Below the pieces are notes generated by a model that saw only the letters and a list, made by a program, of their open reading frames with translations, did not search any database and was not told the DNA's origin. Positions 8,108-16,625 of a stretch of DNA of 64,000 nucleotides are shown here, piece after piece (positions within the stretch are counted from its first letter, which is position 1; each line of letters starts with the position of its first letter). The stretch spans positions 1 through 64,000 of the forward strand of contig JAIYDD010000275.1 in the NCBI GenBank assembly GCA_027487675.1, given 5' to 3'. The position numbers and the translations under genes are program-made. The DNA is from Acetobacteraceae bacterium. GTDB taxonomy: Bacteria; Pseudomonadota; Alphaproteobacteria; Acetobacterales; Acetobacteraceae.

Positions 8108-8802
8108 TGCTGGACAGCACCGACCGCCCGGCGCCCGACCGCGCCGCGCCGGACGGCGTCGCCGCCGTCCACCGCGCGCTCTCCCTGCTCTTCGCCTTCC
8201 GCGAGGGGGAGGCGACGCTGACGCTGGCCGAGATCGCCGCGCGCACCGGCCACTACAAATCCACCATCCTGCGGCTGCTCGGCACGCTCGAGCAGGCGCG
8301 CTGCGTGGAACGCCAGCCGGACGGCAGCTGGGCGCTGGGGCCCATGCTGTTCCGGCTCGGCAGCCTCTACGCCCAGGCGCGCCCGGCGCGGCGGCACCTG
8401 CCGACCGCGCTCGCGGCTCTCGCCGAAGCCACCGGCGAGACGGCGAGCTTCTGGATCCGCCAGGGCGACGACCGGCTCTGCCTGGCGCGTGTCCGCTCGC
8501 CCTCCCCGATCCGCGACGACCTGTCGGAAGGCGCGCTGCTGCCGCTGCCCGCGGGCGCCGGCGGGCGGATCCTGTCGGCGGCCGATCCCCGCGCGCTCGG
8601 CGTGGTTGCCACCTTCGGGGAGCGCAACCCGGAAACCGCCGCCGTCGCCGCCGCCGTGTTCGGCCCGGGCGGGGCGCTGGCGGGCGCGCTCGGCATCTCC
8701 GGCCCGCGCGCGCGGATCGAGGCGCGGGCGGAGGAATTCCGCACCCTCGTCGCGGCCGGCGCGGCGGAGCTGACGCGCCGCCTGGGCGGCGACCTGCGCT
8801 GA
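8107..8802 (+). CDS. IclR-family transcriptional regulator
   Basis: 231 aa. An N-terminal winged helix-turn-helix (about residues 15-75: AVHRALSLLFAF, TLAEIAARTGHYKSTILRLLGTLE) is followed by the IclR effector-binding domain ending near the C-terminus. The ATG overlaps the Bug stop codon. By position it should control this binding protein and the CoA-transferase downstream, probably through the GTTCC/GGAAC palindromes upstream of 7097. Effector unknown; in this family it is often the carboxylate being taken up or an intermediate of its breakdown. Confidence 0.92.
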   Translation: MLDSTDRPAPDRAAPDGVAAVHRALSLLFAFREGEATLTLAEIAARTGHYKSTILRLLGTLEQARCVERQPDGSWALGPMLFRLGSLYAQARPARRHLPTALAALAEATGETASFWIRQGDDRLCLARVRSPSPIRDDLSEGALLPLPAGAGGRILSAADPRALGVVATFGERNPETAAVAAAVFGPGGALAGALGISGPRARIEARAEEFRTLVAAGAAELTRRLGGDLR

Positions 8803-8845
8803 CGCCGCCCGCCGCCGCACGCCGCCGACCGGAGAACGTTGGATC

Positions 8846-10030
8846 GTGACCACGCCCACCCCGCTCCGCGGCATCCGCGTCGTCGAGTTCACCCACATGG
8901 TCATGGGCCCGACCGCGGGCATGGTGCTGGCCGACCTCGGCGCCGAGGTCGTGAAGGTGGAGCCCGCGCCCGATGGCGGCACCACGCGCCGCCTGACCGG
9001 CTCCGGCACCGGCTTCCACGCCGCCTTCGGCCGCGGCCGCCGCAGCCTGGCCGTGGACATGAAGTCGCCGGAGGGGATGGCGCTGGTCCGGCGCCTGGTG
9101 GCGCGCGCCGACGTGCTGATCGAGAATTTCCGCCCCGGCGCCATGGCGAAGCTCGGCCTGGGCGTCGCGCAGCTGCGCGCGGCGCATCCGCGGCTGGTCT
9201 ATTGTTCCTGCAAGGGATTCCTGCCCGGCCCCTATGAGCACCGCACCGCGCTCGACGAGGTGGTGCAGATGATGGGCGGGCTCGCCTACATGACCGGGCC
9301 GGAGGGGCGGCCGCTGCGCGCGGGCTCCTCCGTCATTGACATCATGGGCGGGCTCTCGGCCGTGATCGGCATCCTCGCCGCGCTGAAGGAGCGGGAGGCG
9401 ACGGGGCAGGGCGGGGAGGTGCAGGCGGGCCTGTTCGAGACGGTGGCGCTGCTGATGGCCCAGCACATGGCGCAGGCCGCGATCACCGGCGCCGCGCCGC
9501 CGCCGATGTCGGTCCGCACCCCGGCCTGGCCGGTCTACGACATCTTCGACACCGAAGATGGCGGCCAGGTCTTCATCGGCGTCGTCACCGACACGCAATG
9601 GCCGGCCTTCTGCGACGCCTTCGGCCTGGGCGCGCTGGCCGCCGACCCGAAGCTCGCCACCAAGACCCAGCGCGTCGCGGCGCGCGGGCGGACGCTGCCG
9701 GTGATCGCGGATGCGCTGCGCGGCTGGACCAAGGCCGCGCTCATGGCGAAGTGCGAGGCGCTCGGCCTGCCCTTCGCGCCGATCGGGACGCCGGCCGAGC
9801 TGTTCGACGACCCGCATTTGCAGGGCTCCGGCGGGCTGGTGAAGCTGACGCTGCCCGATGGCCGCGCCGTCTCGCTGCCCGCCCTGCCGGTGGCGCTGGA
9901 CGGCGCGCGGCCAGGGGGCGCGGGCGACCTGCGGCCGGTCGGGGCGGATGGCGCGTCGGTGGCGGCGGAGCTGGGCTATACCGAGGCCGAGATCGCGGCG
10001 CTGCGTGGGGCGGGCGTGCTGGCGGGGTAG
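8846..10030 (+). CDS. CaiB/BaiF family (family III) CoA-transferase
   Basis: 394 aa from a GTG start. Moves CoA between an acyl-CoA and a carboxylic acid through a catalytic aspartate. Typical N-terminal signature GIRVVEFTHMVMGPTAGMVLADLGAEVVKVEP, then SLAVDMKSPEG, ADVLIENFRPGAMAKLGL and the LIENF loop. The family catalytic Asp should follow around residue 165-175 (SSVIDIMGGLSAVIG). It lies 43 bp after the IclR gene on the same strand and probably belongs to that transcript. It may activate the acid imported with the Bug protein; substrate unresolved. Confidence 0.92.
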   Translation: MTTPTPLRGIRVVEFTHMVMGPTAGMVLADLGAEVVKVEPAPDGGTTRRLTGSGTGFHAAFGRGRRSLAVDMKSPEGMALVRRLVARADVLIENFRPGAMAKLGLGVAQLRAAHPRLVYCSCKGFLPGPYEHRTALDEVVQMMGGLAYMTGPEGRPLRAGSSVIDIMGGLSAVIGILAALKEREATGQGGEVQAGLFETVALLMAQHMAQAAITGAAPPPMSVRTPAWPVYDIFDTEDGGQVFIGVVTDTQWPAFCDAFGLGALAADPKLATKTQRVAARGRTLPVIADALRGWTKAALMAKCEALGLPFAPIGTPAELFDDPHLQGSGGLVKLTLPDGRAVSLPALPVALDGARPGGAGDLRPVGADGASVAAELGYTEAEIAALRGAGVLAG

Positions 10031-10065
10031 CCAGGCCCGTCGCGCATCGGCGGGCGCGGGAAGAT

Positions 10066-10105
10066 CTCCCTCTCCCGCCTGGACGAGAGAGGGTAGGGGT
10101 GAGGG
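10066..10105. repeat. Dispersed CTCTCCCGCC intergenic hairpin repeat, copy A
   Basis: An imperfect inverted repeat (CCCTCTCCCGCC facing GAGAGAGGG) followed by GTAGGGGTGAGGGTGGGGCGC. Related sequences occur at 23591 and 48043. It sits in the 240-bp gap after the CoA-transferase, which otherwise shows no gene. It could act as a transcription terminator or as a mobile intergenic repeat. Confidence 0.65.
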
Positions 10106-10270
10106 TGGGGCGCACGGCGCCGGCGCTCTCCCCCCCGTAGAGCGCGACGCCATCCCTGACTGTCGCCTGCCGCTCTGCATCTGCGATTGCCCTGGCGGGG
10201 TCGCCGCGCTGCATTGACCCGCCGCCCCCCCCGGGCGCAGCCTTTTCGCAAACATGGGGGGAGGCCGCGC

Positions 10271-11188
10271 ATGGCGGGCGGGATCGCGCGGGTCGGCTTC
10301 GTCGGGCTCGGCCGCATGGGCTGGCCGATGGCGCGGCGGCTGGCCGAGGCAGGCTTCACGCTGTCAGTCCACGATGCCGTGCCCGGCCGCGCCGCCGCCT
10401 TCGCCGGCGCGCATGGCGCCCGCGCCGCCGCCGACCCCGCGGACTGCGCAGCGGATGCCGAGGCCTTCGTCACCATGCTGCCCACCAGCCGCGAGGTGGC
10501 CGAGGTGCTGCACGCCGCCGCGCCGCGCCTGGCGCCCGGCGCGCTGGTGATCGAGATGTCCTCCGGCGAGCCCGCCGCCACGCGCGCGCTGTCCGAAGCC
10601 CTCGCCGCGCGCGGCATCGGCATGCTGGACGCCCCCGTCTCCGGCGGCGTGGCGCGCGCTGAGACCGGCGAACTGGCTATCATGGCGGGCGGGGACGCCG
10701 CGTCGCTGGATCGCGCCATGCCGCTGCTGCGCGCGCTGGGCACCGCCGTCACCCATTGCGGCGCGATCGGCGCGGGGCAGGCGATGAAGGCGCTGAACAA
10801 CCTGGTCAGCGCGGCGGGGTTCCTGGCGAGCGTGGAGGCGCTGCTGATCGGCAGCCGCTTCGGCCTGGATCCCGCGACGATGGTCGATGTGCTGAACGCG
10901 TCGACGGGGATGAACAACAGCACGCAGAAGAAGCTGCGCCAGTTTGTGCTCTCCCGCGGCTTCGATTCCGGCTTCGGCCTCGACCTGATGGTCAAGGACT
11001 TGACCATCGCGCTGTCGGTGGGGCGGGAGACGGCAACCCCCGCGCCGCTCTCGGCCCAGGTGCGGGAGATGTGGGCGTCGGCGGCGGCGATGCTCGGCCC
11101 CGGCCAGGACCACACCGCGGCGGCGCGGTTCAGCGAGGCACTGGCGGCGCACGAACTGGCCTCGGCCCAGGTGCAGCGGAAGGGATGA
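10271..11188 (+). CDS. NAD(P)-dependent 3-hydroxyisobutyrate dehydrogenase-family oxidoreductase
   Basis: 305 aa. Rossmann domain with VGFVGLGRMGWPMARRLAEAG at the N-terminus, the substrate-binding DAPVSGGVARAETGELAIMAGG motif near residue 120, and the catalytic lysine in GAGQAMKALNN near residue 171. These are hallmarks of the beta-hydroxyacid dehydrogenase family (3-hydroxyisobutyrate dehydrogenase, tartronate semialdehyde reductase). The exact substrate cannot be read from sequence. The ATG at 10271 directly precedes the nucleotide fold. The next gene begins 4 bp after the stop, suggesting co-transcription. Confidence 0.92.
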   Translation: MAGGIARVGFVGLGRMGWPMARRLAEAGFTLSVHDAVPGRAAAFAGAHGARAAADPADCAADAEAFVTMLPTSREVAEVLHAAAPRLAPGALVIEMSSGEPAATRALSEALAARGIGMLDAPVSGGVARAETGELAIMAGGDAASLDRAMPLLRALGTAVTHCGAIGAGQAMKALNNLVSAAGFLASVEALLIGSRFGLDPATMVDVLNASTGMNNSTQKKLRQFVLSRGFDSGFGLDLMVKDLTIALSVGRETATPAPLSAQVREMWASAAAMLGPGQDHTAAARFSEALAAHELASAQVQRKG

Positions 11189-11192
11189 CCAG

Positions 11193-11981
11193 ATGTGGCA
11201 GGTGATCGCGCTGCGCTACGGCGCGCATGAACGCAACGCGCAGGCCAATTTCCTGATGCCCGTGGCGGATGCGCATGACGCCATGCCGATTGACTACTTC
11301 GTCTGGCTGCTGCGCGGCCCGGACGGGCGCGAGATCCTGGTGGACACCGGCTTCGACCCGGAGGTGGCGGCCCGCCGCAACCGCCCGCTGCTGCGCACGG
11401 TCGATGCCGCGCTCCGCAGCGTCGGCACCGCGCCGGAGGCGATCCGCGACGTGATCGTCAGCCACCTGCACTACGACCATGCCGGCAATCTCGGCCTGTT
11501 CCCGAATGCCACCTTCCACATCCAGGACCGCGAGATGGCCTTCGCCACGGGGCGGCACATCTGCGCCGCCTGCATCCGCACCACCTTCGAGGTGGAGGAT
11601 GTGGTGAAGCTGGTGCGCGCCCTCTACGCCGACCGCGTGCAGTTCCACGATGGCGAGGGCGAGGTGGCGCCCGGCGTCACCGTCCACCGCGTCGGCGGCC
11701 ACACCGACGGGATGCAGATGGTGCGCGTGGCGACCGCCCGCGGGCCGCTGGTGCTGGCGGTGGACGCGCTGCATTTCTACGCCAATGCCGATCGGCAGAA
11801 CCCCTTCCCGATCCTGTTCGACCTGGGCGCGATGGTGCAGGGCTGGCGCCGCGCGAAGCAGCTGGCCGGCGGCGACGAGACGCTGGTGATCCCGGGCCAC
11901 GACCCGCTGGTGCGCGCGCGCTTCCCGGCGATGGACGGCGACGCGGAGGCGATCCGGCTGGACCTGCCGCCGCTGCGCTGA
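11193..11981 (+). CDS. Metallo-beta-lactamase-fold hydrolase (N-acyl homoserine lactonase-like)
   Basis: 262 aa. The zinc motif H91-L-H93-Y-D95-H96 is intact, with a later metal His in VGGHTDGMQ, an Asp in AVDALHF and a terminal His in IPGHDPL. The arrangement of these motifs and the length match the AttM/AiiA-type lactonase branch, but enzymes of this branch also cleave other lactones and esters. No LuxI/LuxR pair is in the window, so quorum quenching is not supported by context; a catabolic lactone hydrolysis next to the SMP-30 gene and dehydrogenase is equally likely. Starts 4 bp after the upstream stop. Confidence 0.85.
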   Translation: MWQVIALRYGAHERNAQANFLMPVADAHDAMPIDYFVWLLRGPDGREILVDTGFDPEVAARRNRPLLRTVDAALRSVGTAPEAIRDVIVSHLHYDHAGNLGLFPNATFHIQDREMAFATGRHICAACIRTTFEVEDVVKLVRALYADRVQFHDGEGEVAPGVTVHRVGGHTDGMQMVRVATARGPLVLAVDALHFYANADRQNPFPILFDLGAMVQGWRRAKQLAGGDETLVIPGHDPLVRARFPAMDGDAEAIRLDLPPLR

Positions 11982-12000
11982 CCGCGGCGGCGCGGCGCCG

Positions 12001-12837
12001 TCAGCGATGGATGAAGACCGGCACGCGCGATGCGCGCAGCAGCCGGTCCGTGGTGCTGCCCAGCAGCAGCCGCAGCAGGCTCGACCCGCCGAAGGCGCCC
12101 ATCACCAGCAGCCGCGCGCCGATGCCATCCGCCTCCGCCGCGATCAGCGCCGCCGCGTCGCCGCACGCCACCGGCAGCGGCTCCGCCGCGATGCCGTGGT
12201 GGCGCAGGCAGGCGACACCCTCCGCCGCGGCGGTCGCCGCTTCCTCCCGCGTGTCGCCCACCGCGACGACGCGCACCGGCGAGCCCTCGGCCAGGCCGAG
12301 CAGCGCGAAGAGCTGGAAGGTCTCCCGCGCCGGGGCCGATCCGTCATAGGCGGCCAGCACCGGGCCCTCCGCGGCCAGCGCAGCGCCCGGCGGCACCACC
12401 AGCAGCGGCCGCGCGCCGTCGCGCAGCAGTCGCTCGATCACCGGCGCGACCTCGTCCTCGGCGAGTTCCCGTCCCAGCGTGCTGTCGCGGCCGACCACGA
12501 TCATGTCATGCGCCGCGCCGGCGCGCACCAGCGCGGGTTCCGGCGCGTCCTGCAGGCGCAGCACCTCGTAGGGAAGGTCGGCGGCGGCGCCGGCGCAGGC
12601 GGCCAGCGCGGCCTCGGCCTCGGCCTCGGCCTGCGCGGTCAGCTTCGCGTCGCGCCGCGCCTTGAAGGCGGCGCCGCCGACGGGGACGAATTCGTGCTCG
12701 CTCTGGGTGTGCGGCCGGTCGAGCACGACCGCGACCGTCAGCGCCGCGCCGGTGCGCTTCGCCAGCGCGATGGCCGCGTCGCGCGCCGCGACGGCGCCCC
12801 CCGTGTCGTCCAGCGCGGCGAGGATGCTGCGGAGCAT
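12001..12837 (-). CDS. Universal stress protein, two-domain (UspA family)
   Basis: 278 aa, twice the size of a single UspA domain. The first domain opens MLRSILAALDDTGGAVAARDAA; the second contains GPVLAAYDGSAPARETF and ends with ARLLVMGAFGGSSLLRLLLGSTTDRLLR, close to the ATP-binding G-x2-G-x9-G-S/T signature. Cytoplasmic, probably nucleotide-binding. It converges with the lactonase-like gene (19 bp between stops). The very long frame upstream on this strand is antisense shadow; ATG 12837 is chosen because it begins the domain. Confidence 0.9.
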   Translation of the reverse strand: MLRSILAALDDTGGAVAARDAAIALAKRTGAALTVAVVLDRPHTQSEHEFVPVGGAAFKARRDAKLTAQAEAEAEAALAACAGAAADLPYEVLRLQDAPEPALVRAGAAHDMIVVGRDSTLGRELAEDEVAPVIERLLRDGARPLLVVPPGAALAAEGPVLAAYDGSAPARETFQLFALLGLAEGSPVRVVAVGDTREEAATAAAEGVACLRHHGIAAEPLPVACGDAAALIAAEADGIGARLLVMGAFGGSSLLRLLLGSTTDRLLRASRVPVFIHR

Positions 12838-12969
12838 GGCCTGTCCCTCTCTCGCCCCCAGCATAGACCCGGCTGGCGCGGCCGGGCAAAGCGCACGGGC
12901 GGATTGGCGCTGCCCGCGCGGTCCTCTAGCCTGCCCGGCGACGGGACAGGCAGCGAAGGGGGCGCGACC

Positions 12970-13821
12970 ATGCAGGCGGGAACGGGGGCGCCGGCGGATG
13001 CCGCCGCGCGGCGCGCGGTGAAGCCGGTGCTGGTCTACACGCTCGATCGGCTGCCGGCGGTGGACCTGGCCGGCTACCAGGCCGCCCGCGCCGGCTGGAC
13101 CAAGGTCGCCGAGACCCGGATCGAACCGCGCGAGGCCGAGACCTTCGACGTGCCCGCCGGCTGCTTCTTCCGCATCGTCTCGATCGAGGGCCCGCAGGTC
13201 GGCGACCTGAACCTCTGGGCGAAGGACGACCCGACCGAACACTTCTATTCCGGCAAGACCCGCGCGCTGCACGGCACGCACCTGACGACCGGCGCGCGCA
13301 TGTGGTCTTCCCTGCCGCATCTGCGCCCGATGGCGACGATCACCGGGGACACGCTGGCCTGGTATGGCCGCGACGAGTTCGGGGGCGCGGTGCACGACAT
13401 CCTCGGCACGCGCTGCGATCCCTACACGCACAAGCTGCTGTCGGGCGGCGAATACCACCATTGCTGCCATTCCAACCTGTCGCGCGCGCTGGCGAAGCGG
13501 CTGGGGCTGCCAGTGACGCAGGCGGAGATGCATGTGCACGACGTGCTGAACGTCTTCATGTGCACCGGGACCACCCGCGACAAGGGCCAGTTCTTCATGA
13601 AGGCGAGCCCGGTCCGCCCCGGCGACCACCTGGAATTCTTCGCCGAGATCGACCTGATCGGCGCCGTCTCGGCCTGCCCGGGCGGCGATTGCGGGACGGA
13701 GCATTCCTCGGACGCGCCGCGCTGCCACCCGATGCTGGTCGAGGTCTACCGCCCCGCCGCGCCGCCCGCGGGCTGGTCGCCGCCTGCGCGCAACGCCTAT
13801 GGCCGCGCGCACGGGCCGTGA
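12970..13821 (+). CDS. DUF1989 (urea carboxylase-associated) family protein
   Basis: 283 aa. Conserved cupin-like family found beside urea amidolyases and amino-acid catabolic genes; biochemical role not established. Seen: ETFDVPAGCFFRIVSIEGPQVGDLNLWA near residue 60, MWSSLPHLRPMATITGDTL, the cysteine/histidine-rich GGEYHHCCHSNLSRAL, and SACPGGDCGTEHSS, which probably form a metal site. No urea carboxylase or allophanate hydrolase gene is in the window, so it is separated from the usual partners. Divergent from the universal stress gene with a 132-bp spacer that holds its promoter. Confidence 0.88.
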   Translation: MQAGTGAPADAAARRAVKPVLVYTLDRLPAVDLAGYQAARAGWTKVAETRIEPREAETFDVPAGCFFRIVSIEGPQVGDLNLWAKDDPTEHFYSGKTRALHGTHLTTGARMWSSLPHLRPMATITGDTLAWYGRDEFGGAVHDILGTRCDPYTHKLLSGGEYHHCCHSNLSRALAKRLGLPVTQAEMHVHDVLNVFMCTGTTRDKGQFFMKASPVRPGDHLEFFAEIDLIGAVSACPGGDCGTEHSSDAPRCHPMLVEVYRPAAPPAGWSPPARNAYGRAHGP

Positions 13822-13853
13822 CGCGGCCGGGGGGCGCGCCGTGCCCTCCGCCG

Positions 13854-15065
13854 TCACCGCGCGCCCCGCCCGCTCAGCACCCAGAAGCCCACCGCACCGG
13901 CCACCAGCGCGACCGCGAAGGTGGCCAGCGCCGCCTCGATCCCGCCGAGCGCCGCCGCGACCCCCGACGCCGCCTGCAGCACCGCCGCCCCGAGGAAATA
14001 GGCCATGTTGCCGGCAGAGAGCGCCCGGCCGGCCTGGTCCGGCGGCACCGCGGCGCGGATCAGCGAGAAGGTGATCACCTGCAGCGAGATCACCAGGCAG
14101 AACAGCAGCAGCAGCACGAAGTCCCACGACGCCGGCAGCATTGGCACGCCGAGCGCCGCGGGCAGCGCCGCCCCGGGCCCGCCCGCCAGGATCAGCGCCA
14201 CCAGCCCGCCCGAGACCAGGTGCGCGCCTGCCAGCAGCAGCCGCGGCCGACCCACCAGGCGCAGCACCACGCCCGCCAGCGCGGGACCCGCGATCAGCGC
14301 CAGCGTCACGCCCGAGAGCACGTTGCCGGCGGCGACGCGGTCGAGCCCCTTCACATCCATCAGCCAGGGCCCACCCCACAGCCCGCGCAGGCCGAGCACC
14401 GCGGCGAAGGAGGGGAAGGCGATCACCATCACCGCGCGCATCGGCGGCGCCCAGGCGATCCGCGCCACCTCGGCCAGGTCCTGCATCGGGCTGCGGGGCG
14501 CACGCGCCGAGGGGCTGTCGTCCGGCACCACCAGCGCCACCAGCGCCGCCGCGAACCCGGCCATCGCCACGCAGGCCCAGAAGCCGGCGCGCCAGTCCGT
14601 CGCCTCTATCAGCAGCGCCAGCGGGCTGGCGGACAGCAGCATCCCGGTGTTGCCGATCGCCTGGATCAGCCCCGACCACAGCGTGAAGCGCGGCGCCGAC
14701 AGCGCGCGGGCGGCGAAGGTGATCGGTGCCATCAGCATCCCCGAACACCCCGCGCCCAGCACCACCTGCGCCGCCAGCATCGACCACGGCCCGGTGGCCA
14801 GCGCCGCCATCGCCGCGCCGCCGCCCGCCACCGCCAGCAGGCAGAGCGAGACGCGCTTCACCCCGTAGCGGTCCAGCGCGATGCCCACCGGGACCATGGC
14901 CGCCGCGAAGGCGAAGGGAAACGCCCCGGTGATCTGCGCCAGCGCTTCCGCCGAGATGCCGAGGTCGCGCGTCAGCAGGTCCACCGCCACCGCCGGCAGC
15001 GTGCGCGTGGCGTTGGAGAAGACGTGCCCGAGGCAGAGCGCGATGATCGGCAGGATGATGGGCAA
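13854..15065 (-). CDS. MFS transporter
   Basis: 403 aa with about twelve hydrophobic segments. Early motif-A-like stretch GIALDRYGVKRVSLCLLA after helix 2 identifies the major facilitator superfamily. Substrate unknown. The start is inferred as TTG at 15065, 18 bp after the FAD-oxidase stop on the same strand, so it is probably translated from the oxidase transcript; a 2-hydroxyacid permease role would fit but is only contextual. Convergent with the DUF1989 gene (32 bp between stops). Confidence 0.88.
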   Translation of the reverse strand: MPIILPIIALCLGHVFSNATRTLPAVAVDLLTRDLGISAEALAQITGAFPFAFAAAMVPVGIALDRYGVKRVSLCLLAVAGGGAAMAALATGPWSMLAAQVVLGAGCSGMLMAPITFAARALSAPRFTLWSGLIQAIGNTGMLLSASPLALLIEATDWRAGFWACVAMAGFAAALVALVVPDDSPSARAPRSPMQDLAEVARIAWAPPMRAVMVIAFPSFAAVLGLRGLWGGPWLMDVKGLDRVAAGNVLSGVTLALIAGPALAGVVLRLVGRPRLLLAGAHLVSGGLVALILAGGPGAALPAALGVPMLPASWDFVLLLLFCLVISLQVITFSLIRAAVPPDQAGRALSAGNMAYFLGAAVLQAASGVAAALGGIEAALATFAVALVAGAVGFWVLSGRGAR

Positions 15066-15083
15066 GCTGGCGTGCCCGGCGCC

Positions 15084-16478
15084 TCAGTTCCGGAACATCT
15101 TGCCCGGGTTCAGGATGCCCTTGGGGTCCAGCGCCTGCTTGATGCCGCGCATCACCGACAGCGCTTCCGCCCCATGCTCGCGCTCCAGGAATTCCCGCTT
15201 GCCGAGGCCGATGCCGTGTTCGCCCGAACACGTCCCGCCGAGCGCCAGGCCGCGTTCCACGATGCGCCGGTCCATGTCCCAGGCGCGTTCCAGCCCCTGC
15301 GGATCGGCCGGGTCATAAAGCACCATCTGGTGGAAATTGCCGTCGCCGACATGGCCCACGATGCAGGTCGGGTGGCCGAGCGCCTGCGCTTCCCGCTTCG
15401 CCCCCACCAGCGCTTCCGCCAGCCGCGAGATCGGCACGCAGACATCGGTGGTCAGCGCCTTCCAGCCGGGCCGGCTCGCGATGCCGGCCCAGTAGCTGTC
15501 ATGCCGCGCCTTCCACAGCTTCGCGCGCTCCGCGGGGTCGGTCGCCCATTGGAAGCCGGAGGCACCGTGGCCGGCGGTGATCGCCTCCACCGCCTCGGCC
15601 TGTTCGCGCACGCCCGCGTCCGTGCCGTGGAATTCCAGGAACAGCGTGGTGCGCACCGCATAGCCCTCGAGCTTCGAGAAGCCGATGCAGGCGGCCATCA
15701 TGTCGTCGTCCAGCAGCTCGATGCGGGCGACGGGGATGCCCATCTGCATCACCTCGATCACGCTCTGCACCGCGCCCTCCAGCGCGTCGAACTGCACCAC
15801 CGCGGCGCTCATCGCCTCCGGGATGCCGTGCAGGCGCAGCCGCACGCGGGTCACCACGCCGAGCGTGCCTTCCGATCCGATGAACATCCGCGTCAGGTCG
15901 TAGCCATTGGCGGCCTTGCGCGTGCGCCCGCCCGTCTCGATGACGCGGCCATCGGCCAGCACCACTTCCAGCCCCAGCACCTGTTCGCGGATCGTGCCGT
16001 AGCGCACGGCATTGGTGCCCGATGCCCGCGTCGCGACCATGCCGCCGATGGTGCAATGGCTGCCGGGATCGACGGGGAAGAACATGCCCTTGTCGCGCAG
16101 GTGCTCGTTCAGCTGCTGGCGCGTGACACCTGGCTCGATGACGCAATCCATGTCCTCGGCGTTCACTTCCAGGATCGCCGCCATCTGCGACAGGTCGAGG
16201 CTGATCCCGCCGCGCACCGGGTTCACATGCCCCTCCAGGCTCGTGCCCGCGCCGAAGGGCGTGACCGGCACGTCATGCCGGTGGCAGAGCGCGAGAAGGC
16301 GGCTCACCTCCTCCGTCGTGCGGACGAAGGCCACCGCATCGGGCAGGGTCGGCGTGGTGCTGTCCTCGCCCTTCGCATGCTGCTCGCGCACCGTCGCATT
16401 GGTGGACAGCCGCTCGCCGAGCAGCTCGCGCGCGGCGGCGATCACGGCATCCACCGGGCGCGGCGTGATGGCGGTCAT
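15084..16478 (-). CDS. FAD-linked oxidase, D-lactate dehydrogenase (cytochrome)/GlcD type
   Basis: 464 aa. Vanillyl-alcohol-oxidase-fold flavoprotein oxidising a D-2-hydroxyacid. FAD-domain motifs: PVTPFGAGTSLEGHVNPVRGG, VDPGSHCTIGGMVATRASGTNAVRYG and IGSEGTLGVVTRV. The C-terminal half shows HVGDGNFH and GGTCSGEHGIGLGK, the family metal/substrate-site segments. Length and motif set fit the soluble D-lactate/glycolate/2-hydroxyglutarate dehydrogenase group rather than the three-subunit GlcDEF, since no GlcE/GlcF is present. It precedes an MFS gene and diverges from the HpaI-like aldolase, so the three may form one 2-hydroxy/2-keto acid pathway. Confidence 0.92.
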   Translation of the reverse strand: MTAITPRPVDAVIAAARELLGERLSTNATVREQHAKGEDSTTPTLPDAVAFVRTTEEVSRLLALCHRHDVPVTPFGAGTSLEGHVNPVRGGISLDLSQMAAILEVNAEDMDCVIEPGVTRQQLNEHLRDKGMFFPVDPGSHCTIGGMVATRASGTNAVRYGTIREQVLGLEVVLADGRVIETGGRTRKAANGYDLTRMFIGSEGTLGVVTRVRLRLHGIPEAMSAAVVQFDALEGAVQSVIEVMQMGIPVARIELLDDDMMAACIGFSKLEGYAVRTTLFLEFHGTDAGVREQAEAVEAITAGHGASGFQWATDPAERAKLWKARHDSYWAGIASRPGWKALTTDVCVPISRLAEALVGAKREAQALGHPTCIVGHVGDGNFHQMVLYDPADPQGLERAWDMDRRIVERGLALGGTCSGEHGIGLGKREFLEREHGAEALSVMRGIKQALDPKGILNPGKMFRN

Positions 16479-16625
16479 GGCGGTCCCTCCCGCGGCAGCG
16501 TGGCGGGCGCGCCGGGCCGCGGCAACCCCGCCACCCCCGCACGCCCCCTCGCGTTGACGCCGCTTCGCGGACGGGCCTAGCGTCCTTCTCACCCGCATCG
16601 CAAGGGATTGGGAGAGGAACGGCCA

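Noticed and set aside
6785-10255. 1156-aa minus-strand ORF
   Set aside because: Runs antisense through Bug, IclR and CoA-transferase genes whose plus-strand translations have clear family motifs.
11193-11981. Quorum-quenching AHL lactonase assignment
   Set aside because: The HxHxDH motif fits, but no quorum-sensing genes are nearby and the branch is broad, so only lactonase-like was recorded.
13302-16580. 1092-aa plus-strand ORF
   Set aside because: Arg/His/Gln-rich shadow of the MFS and FAD-oxidase genes.
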